In this document: positions 8,765 to 16,977 of the stretch, piece by piece
Position numbering within the stretch: the stretch's first letter is position 1
Layout: the number at the start of each line of letters is the position of its first letter
Origin: Rhypophila decipiens
Lineage: Eukaryota; Ascomycota; Sordariomycetes; Sordariales; Naviculisporaceae
Length of the DNA: 17,254 bases
Direction: 5' to 3'
NCBI GenBank assembly: GCA_033297075.1
Contig: MU858379.1
Coordinates: 1-17,254 of the forward strand
The notes under the pieces: generated by a model
Seen by the model: only the letters and a program-made list of their open reading frames with translations
Told to the model about the DNA's origin: nothing
Database searches by the model: none
Made by a program: the position numbers and the translations under genes

Positions 8765-8881
8765 CGGTGGGCATTCCCCGTGTTCTTTTGATAGTTAGCG
8801 AGGCTATTCAAATCAGTCAATCATCCAACTTGTTCAAATCAAACTAACTCATCTATTGAATCCAACAATTCCTTGCCAGCA

Positions 8882-9661
8882 ATGTTCTTTCACAAAGATC
8901 TACGGCCTGGTTGGCCTTGCCGCCATGATTGCCGCCCAGGGCAATTCCGACTTTGGACATTGCGACCACAACAGATTTCGTAAGTCATGACACCCCCTGT
9001 ATTTAATAGCATACCATACCCAGCTAACAGACCTAACTACTCAAGAACGACCACAGTGATCGACACCATAACCGTGACAACAACCACCGTCATCCCCGGC
9101 GGCCCACCCATCCGCCGTGCTGCTGCCCGCCGACACCTTGACGCCGGCGCCGGTGCCCATGCAGCTCTAGCTCACGTAGTCCCCCGCCAAACGACTTCCC
9201 TCCCTACCGCCATCCCGCCCTACGCCTCCGGCTGCTCCGACAATAGCACGTCCTACTCTAGCGCCTGCTCCTGCATCGGTGTCTCCCCAAGCACCACCAC
9301 TGCCCCGGCCCCCGCCGTCTCAACCGTCATATCCACGACAACCACAACACAGACCATCACCTCGACAGCCACCACTCCCACCGGCACGCCCACTCCCAAC
9401 CTGACCATCCAGCAATACCTCAACACCCCCTGCACAGGCGTCCCAGACATCGTAAATGTCATTACTGCAGGACAGTGTGCGGCTACTGGCACGAAAAATG
9501 TCAATTTCGGGACGTACAATCCCGCAGCGGGGTGCACCTGTGTCGTCGCCTTCTACTACACGGCCAACTGCTCGGGGAACATGGTGTCGGTGCCGCCGCC
9601 GCAGGACCCGACGTGTGTTCCTTTACGGAAAATGGCCTTTTTGGACGGGAGGGGGGAATAG
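8882..9661 (+). CDS. Thr/Ser-rich secreted or cell-wall protein with frame conflict at start
   Basis: The main exon (about 9057-9661) encodes a Thr/Ser/Pro-rich protein. It has dibasic sites (IRRAAARR and VVPRQ, Kex2-like), possible N-glycosylation sites (DNST, PNLT, ANCS) and about eight Cys in the C-terminal half. It is probably secreted or wall-bound. Upstream, the frame that splices cleanly (GTAAGT at 8980, CTAAC at 9033, CACAG ending 9056, phase 1) encodes FTKIYGLVGLAAMIAAQG, a textbook signal peptide. The well-placed ATG at 8882 is one base out of that frame. Three models fit: a one-base insertion just after the ATG; a distant first exon at 8569-8598; or ATG 8882 used as is with an acceptor at 9045, which gives an Arg-rich N-terminus without signal peptide (237 aa). 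I favour the first. The coordinates span from the ATG. The C-terminal codons lie in a tandem repeat. Confidence 0.7.
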
Positions 9662-9990
9662 GTACATGCCACGGTGCAGGTGTGATACTGCTGTGAGATC
9701 AGTGGGATACGTATTCTTGTAAGAGTGGACAGGAGAGAAGGCGATGTCACCGCAGTGGGCACACTCCATTCCCACAAGAGGGGATGATGGTGACCGGGAG
9801 GGGGGAACAGATACATGCCGCAGTATTTGTGTGTCCTCTTATTTGTATCAGATAGGCATAGAGAATGGAAATTTCCAAGTCAGCAACGATGTCTCTGCAG
9901 TGGGAAAAATGGATTATTTACTGATTGGATGATGGTGATTGGGAGGAGGGCATAGAGTATACGCCACGTGGTGTTTTCATGTGAGATTAG
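9646..9990 (+). repeat. Degenerate ~147-bp tandem repeat over the 3' end of the gene
   Basis: The block GGGAGGGGGGAA/GGGAGGAGGGCA recurs at 9647, 9796 and 9941 (spacings 149 and 145 bp), each time followed by ATACATGCC-like sequence. The block GATGTCNCNGCAGTGGG recurs at about 9745 and 9888, and GGATGATGGTGA at 9782 and 9927. About 2.3 copies are visible. The first copy includes the stop codon of the upstream gene and its last four residues. Confidence 0.65.
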
Positions 9991-10358
9991 TTTCAAGTCC
10001 CAACATGATAAATCCGAAGCTACGTATATCTGATGCAAATTTGAATCTTTAGTTTCCACTGCCGTAGATATCAAGTCATGTTCTTGATTCGGCTAGGGAG
10101 TTATTTAGGGGCTTCCTGACTCCGGTCTTGTCTCGCTTCGGCTCTTTCTCATAGTGTCGATGTGTGATGTTGGCTGGTAAAATTCGTGAGAAAGGCCAAG
10201 CTGATGATCTGAAGAAATCCCTGCTTGAGGAAACTCCTTGTTTCCATGCCATAAAGTGTGAATAAGCATATCGCCGGAGTCAAGTTTGACTTTAACCCTA
10301 CTCACTCTATCCAGACCCTGCTTCCGAAATCCGAGACCAACATCTGCCCCACAGAAAC
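9991..10358. other. Intergenic region between two genes' 3' ends
   Basis: Nothing gene-like is seen here. It lies between the convergent 3' ends of the secreted-protein gene and the kinase-like gene. I see no strong inverted repeat. Confidence 0.4.
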
Positions 10359-11201
10359 CTACTCCCCCTTCCGCTCACCCAAATCAACAGGCGGAACCCA
10401 CCCCCTTTTGGACGGATCCGCCAACGACTCCCCCAACCGCCTCATCTCCTCCTGCATATCCTCCTCCGACGCGTCCTTCGTGGCAGTCTCAAAATCAATC
10501 AAAACACAACCCCCATCCCTCCTCATCAGAAAATTATTCTTGTTAATATCCCCATGCTTAATCCCCAACCCATGAAGTCTTCCCAGCACCTCCCTACAAG
10601 CCTGCAAATCCTCCGGTCCAGCAGGCCTAACATTGGAGATATACTCCACCACGAACCCAAAGACCCTCCCTTCCTCAGTAAGATGGCCCAGGAACCGGGG
10701 TCCCATATCGTGCCCCTCGATCCATTCATACGCGGCCGTTTCCGCCTCGAGATAGGGCGTTTGCCAAGGAAACTCGGTGAATTTTACGACGACAGGGTGA
10801 TCAAAGTCCGGGTGCGAGACAATGTGTATGTTTTGTCTTAGACGTTCCAATTTTGTGAACTCGAGATGGTCGAACCTGGTTGGGTACCAGATGTTCTCGA
10901 CCCGGGCGAGATGGACCTTTTCGGTGCGGACAAAGGCGAGCTGCTCCCCACCATGGCCGGCGGCGTTGGAGTCGCGGGAGACATGGCCTGTGTTCCAGTC
11001 TCCCGGGGGAAATGGTGGGAGGCTTGCTAGAACCAAGGGGCCAAATGTTCGATGTTCTTCGGGCAAGATGCCGGGCTCCACGGTGACGTACTTTACGTGA
11101 GTGCCGTCGACGAGGAAGCGGTATTCGCCATCTTCAACTTGGTCATCGGCGTCTACCAGTGCTGCCAGCAGCTGGACGTTGTTGTTATTGGTGGATTCCA
11201 T
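10359..11201 (-). CDS. Kinase-like (APH/protein-kinase fold) protein, 280 aa
   Basis: A single exon of 280 codons on the minus strand, with ATG in a good context (CCAACCATGG). The C-terminal half has the core motifs of the protein-kinase-like fold: VVVK (K140) as the ATP-binding lysine, an acidic helix LEAETAAYEW (E153 or E155) for the salt bridge, HGDINKNNF (D218 catalytic, N223 metal) and VLIDFE (D236) in place of DFG. HGDINxxN and IDFE, rather than HRDLKxxN and DFG, point to the aminoglycoside-phosphotransferase/lipopolysaccharide-kinase-like side of the superfamily. A Gly-rich loop is not obvious. Residues 1-100 form a separate N-terminal region of unknown role. The short C-terminal lobe (about 40 residues after IDFE) is typical of small fungal kinase-like proteins. 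The substrate is unknown. It is probably cytosolic, as no signal peptide is seen. Confidence 0.85.
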   Translation of the reverse strand: MESTNNNNVQLLAALVDADDQVEDGEYRFLVDGTHVKYVTVEPGILPEEHRTFGPLVLASLPPFPPGDWNTGHVSRDSNAAGHGGEQLAFVRTEKVHLARVENIWYPTRFDHLEFTKLERLRQNIHIVSHPDFDHPVVVKFTEFPWQTPYLEAETAAYEWIEGHDMGPRFLGHLTEEGRVFGFVVEYISNVRPAGPEDLQACREVLGRLHGLGIKHGDINKNNFLMRRDGGCVLIDFETATKDASEEDMQEEMRRLGESLADPSKRGWVPPVDLGERKGE

Positions 11202-12113
11202 GGTTGGGAGAGTTTGGTGTTAGATGAATTTAGTATCGAGAAATTTGTTGTTGAGATAGTTTGGTGTCGAGAGATCCAAGGAACCAGCGGTGTCACTGTC
11301 GGGTTTAATGGACGGCAAGGGCACGGAAGGATATTGAAATAGAAACGGTCGTTGGTTTCATTTCGAGATGACACTTAACAGAGAGCCACAGTCAGGCAGG
11401 TGGGGCGTGCCCAGGCTTGTTGCCGCCAGAGGGCGAATAGTCTCCCCTCGCTTGTCCAGGATAACTGGCGGTACCGGTGCGCCGGTACCGCTCGATAGCC
11501 AACCATTTCGGTGCTGCTGGTGCTGTTGGTTTTGGACTGACAAAATCACAAACATGTAGCTTCACTTCATCTCCGTGTGCTGGCTGAAGACCTCTGCATG
11601 TCGCGCGGTTATTGCTAAAAATGCTGCTCCTACGGTGACAGTAGGGCCATGGGCTACATTTCGGCCGATTTGGGGACCTGCCCAAGGGCGCTTCCTCGCC
11701 GATCTGACATCTTTCTTGAGGACATCTTCGAAAACCTCCAGCATTTGCGACTATAAGAAGTCATGGTTCGACCCATCCATATTGTGGCTTTCATGGATAC
11801 AATCCGCACACCAGAGACCACATCACCAACTGAGCCAGTCCAACTCAACATCATCTTCCGATCACATCGTTCCAATATCTTGTCCAAAACGAAACCCCCA
11901 AGAACTTGATTCCGAACATTGGTGAAGTCAGACTCTCAGAGCCATATCAAACCAGTGCCCGCCGGCCCCGCCCAAGACACCTCACAACTCTCACTCCTTT
12001 CAGTATGTCTCTCTGTCCATCTAATGCTGGAAAGTAGAGATATCCTAACGCTGTTAATGCACTCGCCAGAGCAGCCGTACCAGAGCAGCCACCTCGACAA
12101 ACTCATAGCCACA
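11202..12113. other. Divergent intergenic region
   Basis: It separates the minus-strand kinase-like gene from the plus-strand MCIQTF gene and must hold both promoters. Several 60-116-codon frames occur on both strands. One on the minus strand (11562-11744, starting MLEVFEDVLKKDV) reads fairly like protein, but it is bounded by stops and has no family signal. A strong hairpin sits at 11468-11491. Confidence 0.4.
11468..11491. repeat. Perfect 10-bp-arm hairpin with TGCG loop
   Basis: GCGGTACCGG and CCGGTACCGC flank the loop TGCG, and each arm is itself nearly palindromic (GGTACC). It lies in the shared upstream region of two divergent genes, 267 bp from one start and 622 bp from the other. It could be a dimer-binding site; that is inference. 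Confidence 0.6.
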
Positions 12114-12314
12114 ATGTGCATCCAAACGTTTCGGCAATACACCTGCGGTTGCAAAAAGAATGAGGAGTATAAGCAGTGCGCCGAGCGGCTGGGAACGAAT
12201 GTTATATGCACACCGGTCGAGCGCGTAGCTTTGGACCCGTCCGCTCATATGTGTAGAAACCACATGGTCAAGCAAGGAAAGGACGAGATGCGTCGTATTG
12301 TTCCGAGAAGATGA
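12114..12314 (+). CDS. Small MCIQTF-type cysteine protein, 66 aa
   Basis: A 66-codon frame starts at ATG in the context CCACAATGTGC. It begins MCIQTFRQYTCGCKK and ends TGA. Cys lie at 2, 11, 13, 22, 32 and 47, with HMCRNHMVKQGK near the end. The start MCxQTFxxYxCGC and a C-terminal CxxH(L/M)VKxGK are the pattern of a widespread, uncharacterised family of tiny proteins in Sordariomycetes and related fungi, as I recall it. No signal peptide is present, so the Cys and His residues may bind metal inside the cell; this is inference. The frame is open 65 codons further upstream, but the family start and the ATG context favour 12114. The stop is 14 bp from the stop of the convergent F-box gene. Confidence 0.8.
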   Translation: MCIQTFRQYTCGCKKNEEYKQCAERLGTNVICTPVERVALDPSAHMCRNHMVKQGKDEMRRIVPRR

Positions 12315-12328
12315 TGGACTAGGGCGAT

Positions 12329-13213
12329 TTATCTTGGTTGAATTTCTGGATGTCGGGACAAATGTTCAAGGATGTCTTGCGAGCTGTACTGTATCCTGAA
12401 GTGACTGGAAGGCTCCGTTCTGTCTCGACAGAGTACACAATATGACCCCCATTCCACCTCCATGCCTGGAAAAGAAAGGCGCGGCGCCCTTATGATTGAC
12501 ATGAACCTTTGAGGCTCATTTGACTTATAGTCGACGACTATTTTGTTGAAGACACCAGAGTTTTCGTTAAGATCCAGCACGGCCTGGCGATCAACCAAGT
12601 TAATTCGGTGTTTGGAGAGCTTTGCGCTTGCCGTATAACGCCCGGGAAGACTCTGAATCTGTGGAAGGTGATTCACTGCTGTCTTCTGTGTTGACCTTAT
12701 GTGCTTTTTCGCAAACGTGCGTTTTACGGGAAAATATTCTTTCTTGGATGTGAAGCAAAGGTAACAGACGCGTTTGCAGCTGATCAGGTAAAGGTAGCCG
12801 CCGAAACAATCACAAGATTCGCATTTCTCCTGCGTCAATGTCTTGAAGAGGGTTTGGCAACTAAATGAAGAGGCTTTGATGCTGATGACAGCACGCAAAA
12901 CATTAGGACAGGACGTCCATAGACGCCGATATGGCGGCAAAGAGTCGACAAGATGCATAGCGCGCTGATTGACACGTCGAAAATTCGTCAATGTCGGAAT
13001 GTCGAGCAAGATGAGTACCTGGTCAATCAGCTCAACTGGTAGGAGATCGAGTTGGCCGACTGAAGTCTTGGGCGTAAAGGCGTGCCTGCCATTGTCGAGC
13101 GGACAGCGCGATTCGAGTTCAGCATCATCCAAAGTATGGTCGATAATCCTAAGTTTATGCAAGAAATAGCTCCCGATGTTATCTGCGAGATTCGGCGGTT
13201 CCATAGTGCACAA
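12329..13213 (-). CDS. F-box protein with Cys cluster and C-terminal CxxC-HxxxH
   Basis: A single exon of 294 codons on the minus strand; a second Met at residue 4 (MEPPNL) is an equally good start. Residues 54-96 (LDLLPVELIDQVLILLDIPTL...) fit an F-box, the Skp1-binding module of SCF ubiquitin ligases. Then C131, C134, C146, C150 and C153 (CESC...CKRVCYLC) form a likely zinc-binding knot. A C-terminal pair C259/C262 with H284/H288 resembles a C2H2-type finger. F-box followed by a CExC...CKRVCxxCF region is a common arrangement in uncharacterised filamentous-fungal proteins. By family it would recruit a substrate to an SCF complex in cytosol or nucleus. The target is unknown. Its 3' end meets the MCIQTF gene tail to tail. 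Confidence 0.85.
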   Translation of the reverse strand: MCTMEPPNLADNIGSYFLHKLRIIDHTLDDAELESRCPLDNGRHAFTPKTSVGQLDLLPVELIDQVLILLDIPTLTNFRRVNQRAMHLVDSLPPYRRLWTSCPNVLRAVISIKASSFSCQTLFKTLTQEKCESCDCFGGYLYLISCKRVCYLCFTSKKEYFPVKRTFAKKHIRSTQKTAVNHLPQIQSLPGRYTASAKLSKHRINLVDRQAVLDLNENSGVFNKIVVDYKSNEPQRFMSIIRAPRLSFPGMEVEWGSYCVLCRDRTEPSSHFRIQYSSQDILEHLSRHPEIQPR

Positions 13214-14505
13214 GTTGGGGTGGAGGCGAAATGAAGTGGTGGATGTCGGGAGACGCGTTTGGCCCTTGGGAGGTGACGAAACTTTATCGGCTAATCAATG
13301 GCTGCTGGACGCGTACGAGATCACGTGGCTGGGCTTGATGCCCCAGGCAGAAAAAACACTAAATACTGTAATGCTGCCTGGTAAACGGTAATAACACGGA
13401 AGATTTCCGAGCACGTGTAACAATACAACCCCTATTCCATGGTAAACAAGTCCCCACGTGAAAGAATACGTTGTGAAAACGCCAATACATACGGATATAA
13501 ATGCTGAAAGACATTGGTAAAGTAAATAGGTACGGAATAATCAGCGCCTTATCAAAGACTCGCAAACTAGATCCGTACATGCGACTTTCAGTCTTCTTTA
13601 CACCTATCTGCCCCCTTTGTCCTCAACGTCGCTTGTTTGATCTCTGGTTGGTAGATTACCAGATTTTCTAGCCTCTATCACAATTGCAGAATTGAATGAA
13701 AGTATACCATCAGTTGTGACCACCACGCAGCCGCTATTCTTGCGTGACCAGACTCACCGGATCTGACTGCATTAACTCAACACTGAGAGAAATCGCGAGC
13801 TTTGTCTTTGAACAGTGAATCAATTTGAGATGAGATTGTATGGCCAAGAAAACGAAAGCGGGCATTTTTGGCCACTAAAAGGGTAATGGCACTGGCAATG
13901 AGATGCCTGGATCTTAACTCTTTGGCATGGTGCAGGAAATAGCAATCAGGAGGTGTGCGGATAAAATTCCTCATCTAAAACAGAGCAGGGAAGAATGGGC
14001 AGACATTTACATTGCTAGAAGCGAGTGCACTGGTAAGCGTTGAGCTTTGGACTGTGGATCACCCAGGATCTCTAGTTAGAAGCATTATCTAAACCCAAAG
14101 ACAAAGATTTGACTGTCAAGCCTTGAAGGAATCCGTGGAACTGAGCCGTACAGAGAGCAGTGTATTGTGTAATTGGTTCCATAACACCTGCTTTTTAATA
14201 AGAATCGAGCAAAGGACGAACGAGTTACTCATTCTGAACGCATATAGACAAACGAATCCATGCCCCAACGCCTTCCACCAAATGCATGTCGTAGTCCCAA
14301 CCACGGCGTTGATTGAGTCATGAATTGAAGTTACTACCAAGATTAAAACGCCTCCATTGGGCACGAAAGAGGCAGGGTATCTATAATATAAAAGCATGAA
14401 AAGCAAGCAGACCACTCCAAATATAACCGTTGTTGGCTCCCTCCATCATCCATTTCCACCCCACGGAACCTTCTCCCACACCTGAAATATCCGTGATCAA
14501 CGCCT
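13214..14505. other. Intergenic region, no gene seen
   Basis: About 1.3 kb upstream of the F-box gene and downstream of the 235-aa gene. Frames of 65-99 codons exist on both strands but look random. No tRNA, strong repeat or clear promoter element was noticed. Confidence 0.4.
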
Positions 14506-15213
14506 CTACCAATCATCAACATCAATATAGGGAAGTAAAAAAGCCGTCCTCGCAGAAACCAACCACTTCGCCGCAAACAACGCGCACTGATCCTTACAAA
14601 CACAGCCATCGACATGTACCTTGGTCATATCATAGCACCACTGCCCCCAAGTATCCACCATGTGCTCAAAATAAGGCATCACCGTTGCCGCTAAACTGTC
14701 GATAAATCCAAAGATGTATCGTTGTTTGTCGTTTATGGATTCCCAAAACGGTACCACGGTGCCGACGAATCTCTCGAGGAGCTCGGCGATGCTCCGTACG
14801 ATGCGCATAATCTGGCAATATGATTCGCGGATGTAAACTGTTTTTGATTTGGACCACCTTGTCGACCAGAATCGGCATTCGGCTGTTATTTCGCCTCTTG
14901 CGACGAGAAGGGCGTTGGCTTGGGTCATGACCGAGGCCATTGTGAGGGGGGCTGGTCGTTTGAGTGGTGGTTTGAGAAAGACTTGTGCGCTGCCTTTTGG
15001 CGGCGGAGGCAGGTCGAGGATTTGGAGGTCATCGACGTCGTCCTCGTCGGTGAGGTTGATTTCGGTGAGTTTTGCGACGTCTTCTCTGGCTTTTTTCAAT
15101 TCTTCTTCTACGGTTTGGATGATTCTTTGGCAGACTGATGTGATTCTTTCGTAGCGGCTGTCGAGCGCGCCGTCGATCGCGATGGTGGTACGCTCGGCTG
15201 CCGGTTCGGCCAT
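14506..15213 (-). CDS. Hypothetical 235-aa protein with coiled coil
   Basis: A single exon on the minus strand from ATG at 15213 to TAG. I do not recognise the family. Residues about 18-50 are strongly helical and charged (VEEELKKAREDVAKL), a likely coiled coil. An acidic linker (LTDEDDVDDLQ, 54-64) and a Pro-rich segment (68-90) follow. Residues about 92-230 look like a compact helical domain with several Trp and with Cys at 113, 133, 193, 204, 206 and 210; the last three form CVCKDQC. No signal peptide is present. Hydrophobic stretches near 165-182 and 211-229 are short and amphipathic rather than clear membrane spans. Probably intracellular. The opposite-strand frames here are shadows. Confidence 0.75.
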   Translation of the reverse strand: MAEPAAERTTIAIDGALDSRYERITSVCQRIIQTVEEELKKAREDVAKLTEINLTDEDDVDDLQILDLPPPPKGSAQVFLKPPLKRPAPLTMASVMTQANALLVARGEITAECRFWSTRWSKSKTVYIRESYCQIMRIVRSIAELLERFVGTVVPFWESINDKQRYIFGFIDSLAATVMPYFEHMVDTWGQWCYDMTKVHVDGCVCKDQCALFAAKWLVSARTAFLLPYIDVDDW

Positions 15214-15533
15214 TTCTTTTCTTTATTCTCTTTCTTGCTGGTGTGTTTCTTGAGACTTGAATTGAGGTTGTTTGATTGGAAGAGGAATTGCGGTTGGAAG
15301 ATTTCAATCGGACCAAAAGTTGAAACTCGTGGAGCGTTTTGTTAAGTGGAGATGTGGACTGAGGGCAGGCTGGACTGACACAGTGGAACGACAGAGCAAG
15401 AGGAAGGGTCGAGGCGACTGGAACAAAAAGCTCGAGCAGGCGTGGACAGCCTACCGCGACAGAGTTTGAGAGATACCAGATGAAACTACTGAAGCCAGAG
15501 TACTCTGTAAGGATCTGATGCCAGCAGTGGTAA
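15214..15533. other. Upstream region of the 235-aa gene
   Basis: No gene is called. The first ~100 bp before the ATG at 15213 are rich in CAA and A on the minus strand, as expected of a 5' leader. The longer antisense frame across it (15029-15550) runs into the gene out of frame and is Arg-rich, so it is most likely a shadow. Confidence 0.4.
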
Positions 15534-15737
15534 TTACGACGAGCACGCAATCGAATCAGGGACTGAAGGAGTATCCTCGACAGCCTCTACGACAGAGCCT
15601 TCGTCTGCCAAAGAATCATACTTGTTGGTATTCACAGCACCAGGTGCAACGGAGACAGATAGCACACTGAGGACATACGCAAAGGTCAAAAGGCTGGCGA
15701 GTGGGCAGAGGCAAGAGAGCAGATCGTAGACGCACAT
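15534..15737 (-). CDS. Possible 67-aa secreted or membrane peptide
   Basis: A 67-codon frame on the minus strand begins MCVYDLLSCLCPLASLLTF. Residues about 6-31 are strongly hydrophobic, and an acidic Ser/Val-rich tail follows (SLADEGSVVEAVEDTPSV). Codon choice (CTC, GTC, GCC, AAC, AAG) resembles that of the accepted genes, unlike the AT-rich flank. The ATG follows GCTGAA, a fair context, and a stop lies three codons upstream in frame. A 100-codon frame (15744-16046) ends only 6 bp upstream and could be a neighbouring exon or chance. No family is recognised. Confidence 0.35.
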   Translation of the reverse strand: MCVYDLLSCLCPLASLLTFAYVLSVLSVSVAPGAVNTNKYDSLADEGSVVEAVEDTPSVPDSIACSS

Positions 15738-16047
15738 TTCAGCTTAGCTGGCTGACCATCTGAGAGACTGAGACGGCAATGGTGTATTCGAGTTCATGGC
15801 GGTGAAGCAGCTGAACGAAATGACCCGTCGTGTCAGAGCATTCCAGATTGCATCTTCTATGTAGAGATCAGACACAGGAATCAGACTAGACAAGATTACC
15901 GCATCTCGAATTAGATGGAAAACGGCGGTGGGTTTATCCATGCATAAATAAATATCATAAGCTGCTTGCAATACTACTGCCAATATGGGAATATGTGGTG
16001 GAATTTGTTTTCTAGAGATATCCCTACAACCCGCTCTATTAAGCAAG

Positions 16048-16120
16048 TACTTCAGAATTTACACAGGACAGATACTTGCTCTGATAAGTAATTACTTCAG
16101 AATGTATATGGGACAGATAC
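16048..16120 (+). repeat. 45-bp-period duplication
   Basis: TACTTCAGAAT...GGACAGATACT occurs at 16048-16075 and again at 16093-16120, with a few substitutions between. It marks the start of the repeat-rich right end of the window. Confidence 0.7.
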
Positions 16121-16275
16121 TCGGACACCAAGGAGTTGAAACCCGACTAGCTAGGTAGATTATTTAGTATACCGCATAGTGTGTTAGGACTGGGTACGGA
16201 GCTGCTGTAACTACGGAATCAACAGATTGATAGTTCATATACTGGCTTATTAGCATACCGATCTAACAATACTAA

Positions 16276-16632
16276 TAGCTCTAAAGCAAGATGTATACTA
16301 GCAGTTCTTAAGCAGGATATGTACCGGCAGTTCTTAAGCAGAATGTATACTGGCAGTCCTTAAGCAGAATGTGTACTAGTAGCTCTAAGCAGGATATGTA
16401 CCGGCCTTCCAAATCAAGTAGGTCGCTCATCGTGATCGCTGGTATAGATGCCTGGTAATGAATAGGTGTTTGTTTGTTAGCGACGTTTTTGTGGTTGACG
16501 TCCACTGATGATGGTAGGAAGGAGTTCTTAAGGAGGGTGTGTATTAGTAGCTCTAAGCAGGATATATAGTGGTAGTTCTTAAGCAGGATGTGTACTGGTA
16601 GCTCTAAAGTATCCTAAAGTAGGATGTGTACT
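16276..16632 (+). repeat. 26-bp minisatellite array, about nine units
   Basis: Units of 25-26 bp follow TAGYTCTTAAGCAGGATGTG plus TACYGG. Units run 16276-16301, 16302-16327, 16328-16353, 16354-16379, 16380-16404, then 16522-16547, 16548-16572, 16573-16598, and a rearranged unit from 16599. Units 5 and 6 are parted by 117 bp of unrelated sequence (16405-16521). Divergence is mostly transitions. Confidence 0.9.
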
Positions 16633-16946
16633 TCTTTGGCCGTAATAAGCTTTATACTCGTACTTCTTTGGTTGTAACAAGCTTTACACTCGTACTTCCT
16701 GTGACGATTTGGGAATCTAGAACCACACCACTAGGCCAAAACTCCTTAAAAAGGATGCCAAATTCTAAGCTGCAAGCCAGCCTTAGAATTGTGTGTTATA
16801 TAGTGGTTTCAATAGGGCACTATCGCTTGTATTATCACGGCTCGCCGTGACACTTCCTTGGTTGCAACAAGCTTTACACTCGTACTTCCTTGGTTACAAT
16901 AAGCTTTACACTCGTACTTCTTTGGCCGCAACAAGCTTTATACTCG
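16629..16946 (+). repeat. 32-bp minisatellite array, five units
   Basis: Units read TACTTCYTTGGYYGYAA, then YAAGCTTTAYACTCG, each with a HindIII-type AAGCTT. Complete units are 16629-16660, 16661-16692, 16883-16914 and 16915-16946. A fifth is split: its start at 16693-16700 and again 16852-16882, parted by a 151-bp insert. The array begins inside the last unit of the 26-bp array. Confidence 0.9.
16701..16851. mobile_element. 151-bp hairpin-rich insert within the 32-bp array
   Basis: It interrupts one array unit, and ACTTCCT stands on both sides (16694-16700 and 16852-16858), which could be a 7-bp target duplication or simply array sequence. GTGAC is also found at both ends (16701-16705 and 16847-16851). 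Inside are three inverted repeats: AATTCTAAG/CTTAGAATT (16761-16769, 16782-16790), ATAGTG/CACTAT (16800-16805, 16818-16823) and TCACGGC/GCCGTGA (16835-16841, 16844-16850). On the minus strand TGGCCTAGTGG (16738-16728) resembles tRNA box A and GGTTCTAGATTCC (16724-16712) resembles box B, only 3 bp apart. No ORF. It could be a short non-autonomous element. Confidence 0.4.
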
Positions 16947-16977
16947 TATTATGCCCGAACACATCTGGGTTTATATC

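Noticed and set aside
9253..9537. 94-codon antisense frame within the Thr/Ser-rich gene
   Set aside because: Val-rich antisense of a Thr-rich coding region; a compositional shadow.
11562..11744. 60-codon minus-strand frame starting MLEVFEDVLKKDV
   Set aside because: It reads somewhat like protein but is bounded by stops, has no family and no visible splice partner; too little to call a gene.
11765..11775. GGTTCGACCC-like tRNA box B on the plus strand
   Set aside because: No matching box A or foldable cloverleaf upstream.
15029..15550. 173-codon minus-strand frame across the start of the 235-aa gene
   Set aside because: Its C-terminal half is an Arg-rich out-of-frame reading of the well-supported 235-aa gene.
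16276..16946. CRISPR-like array of short repeats
   Set aside because: The repeats are directly adjacent with no unique spacers and vary between units; this is a minisatellite in a fungal genome.
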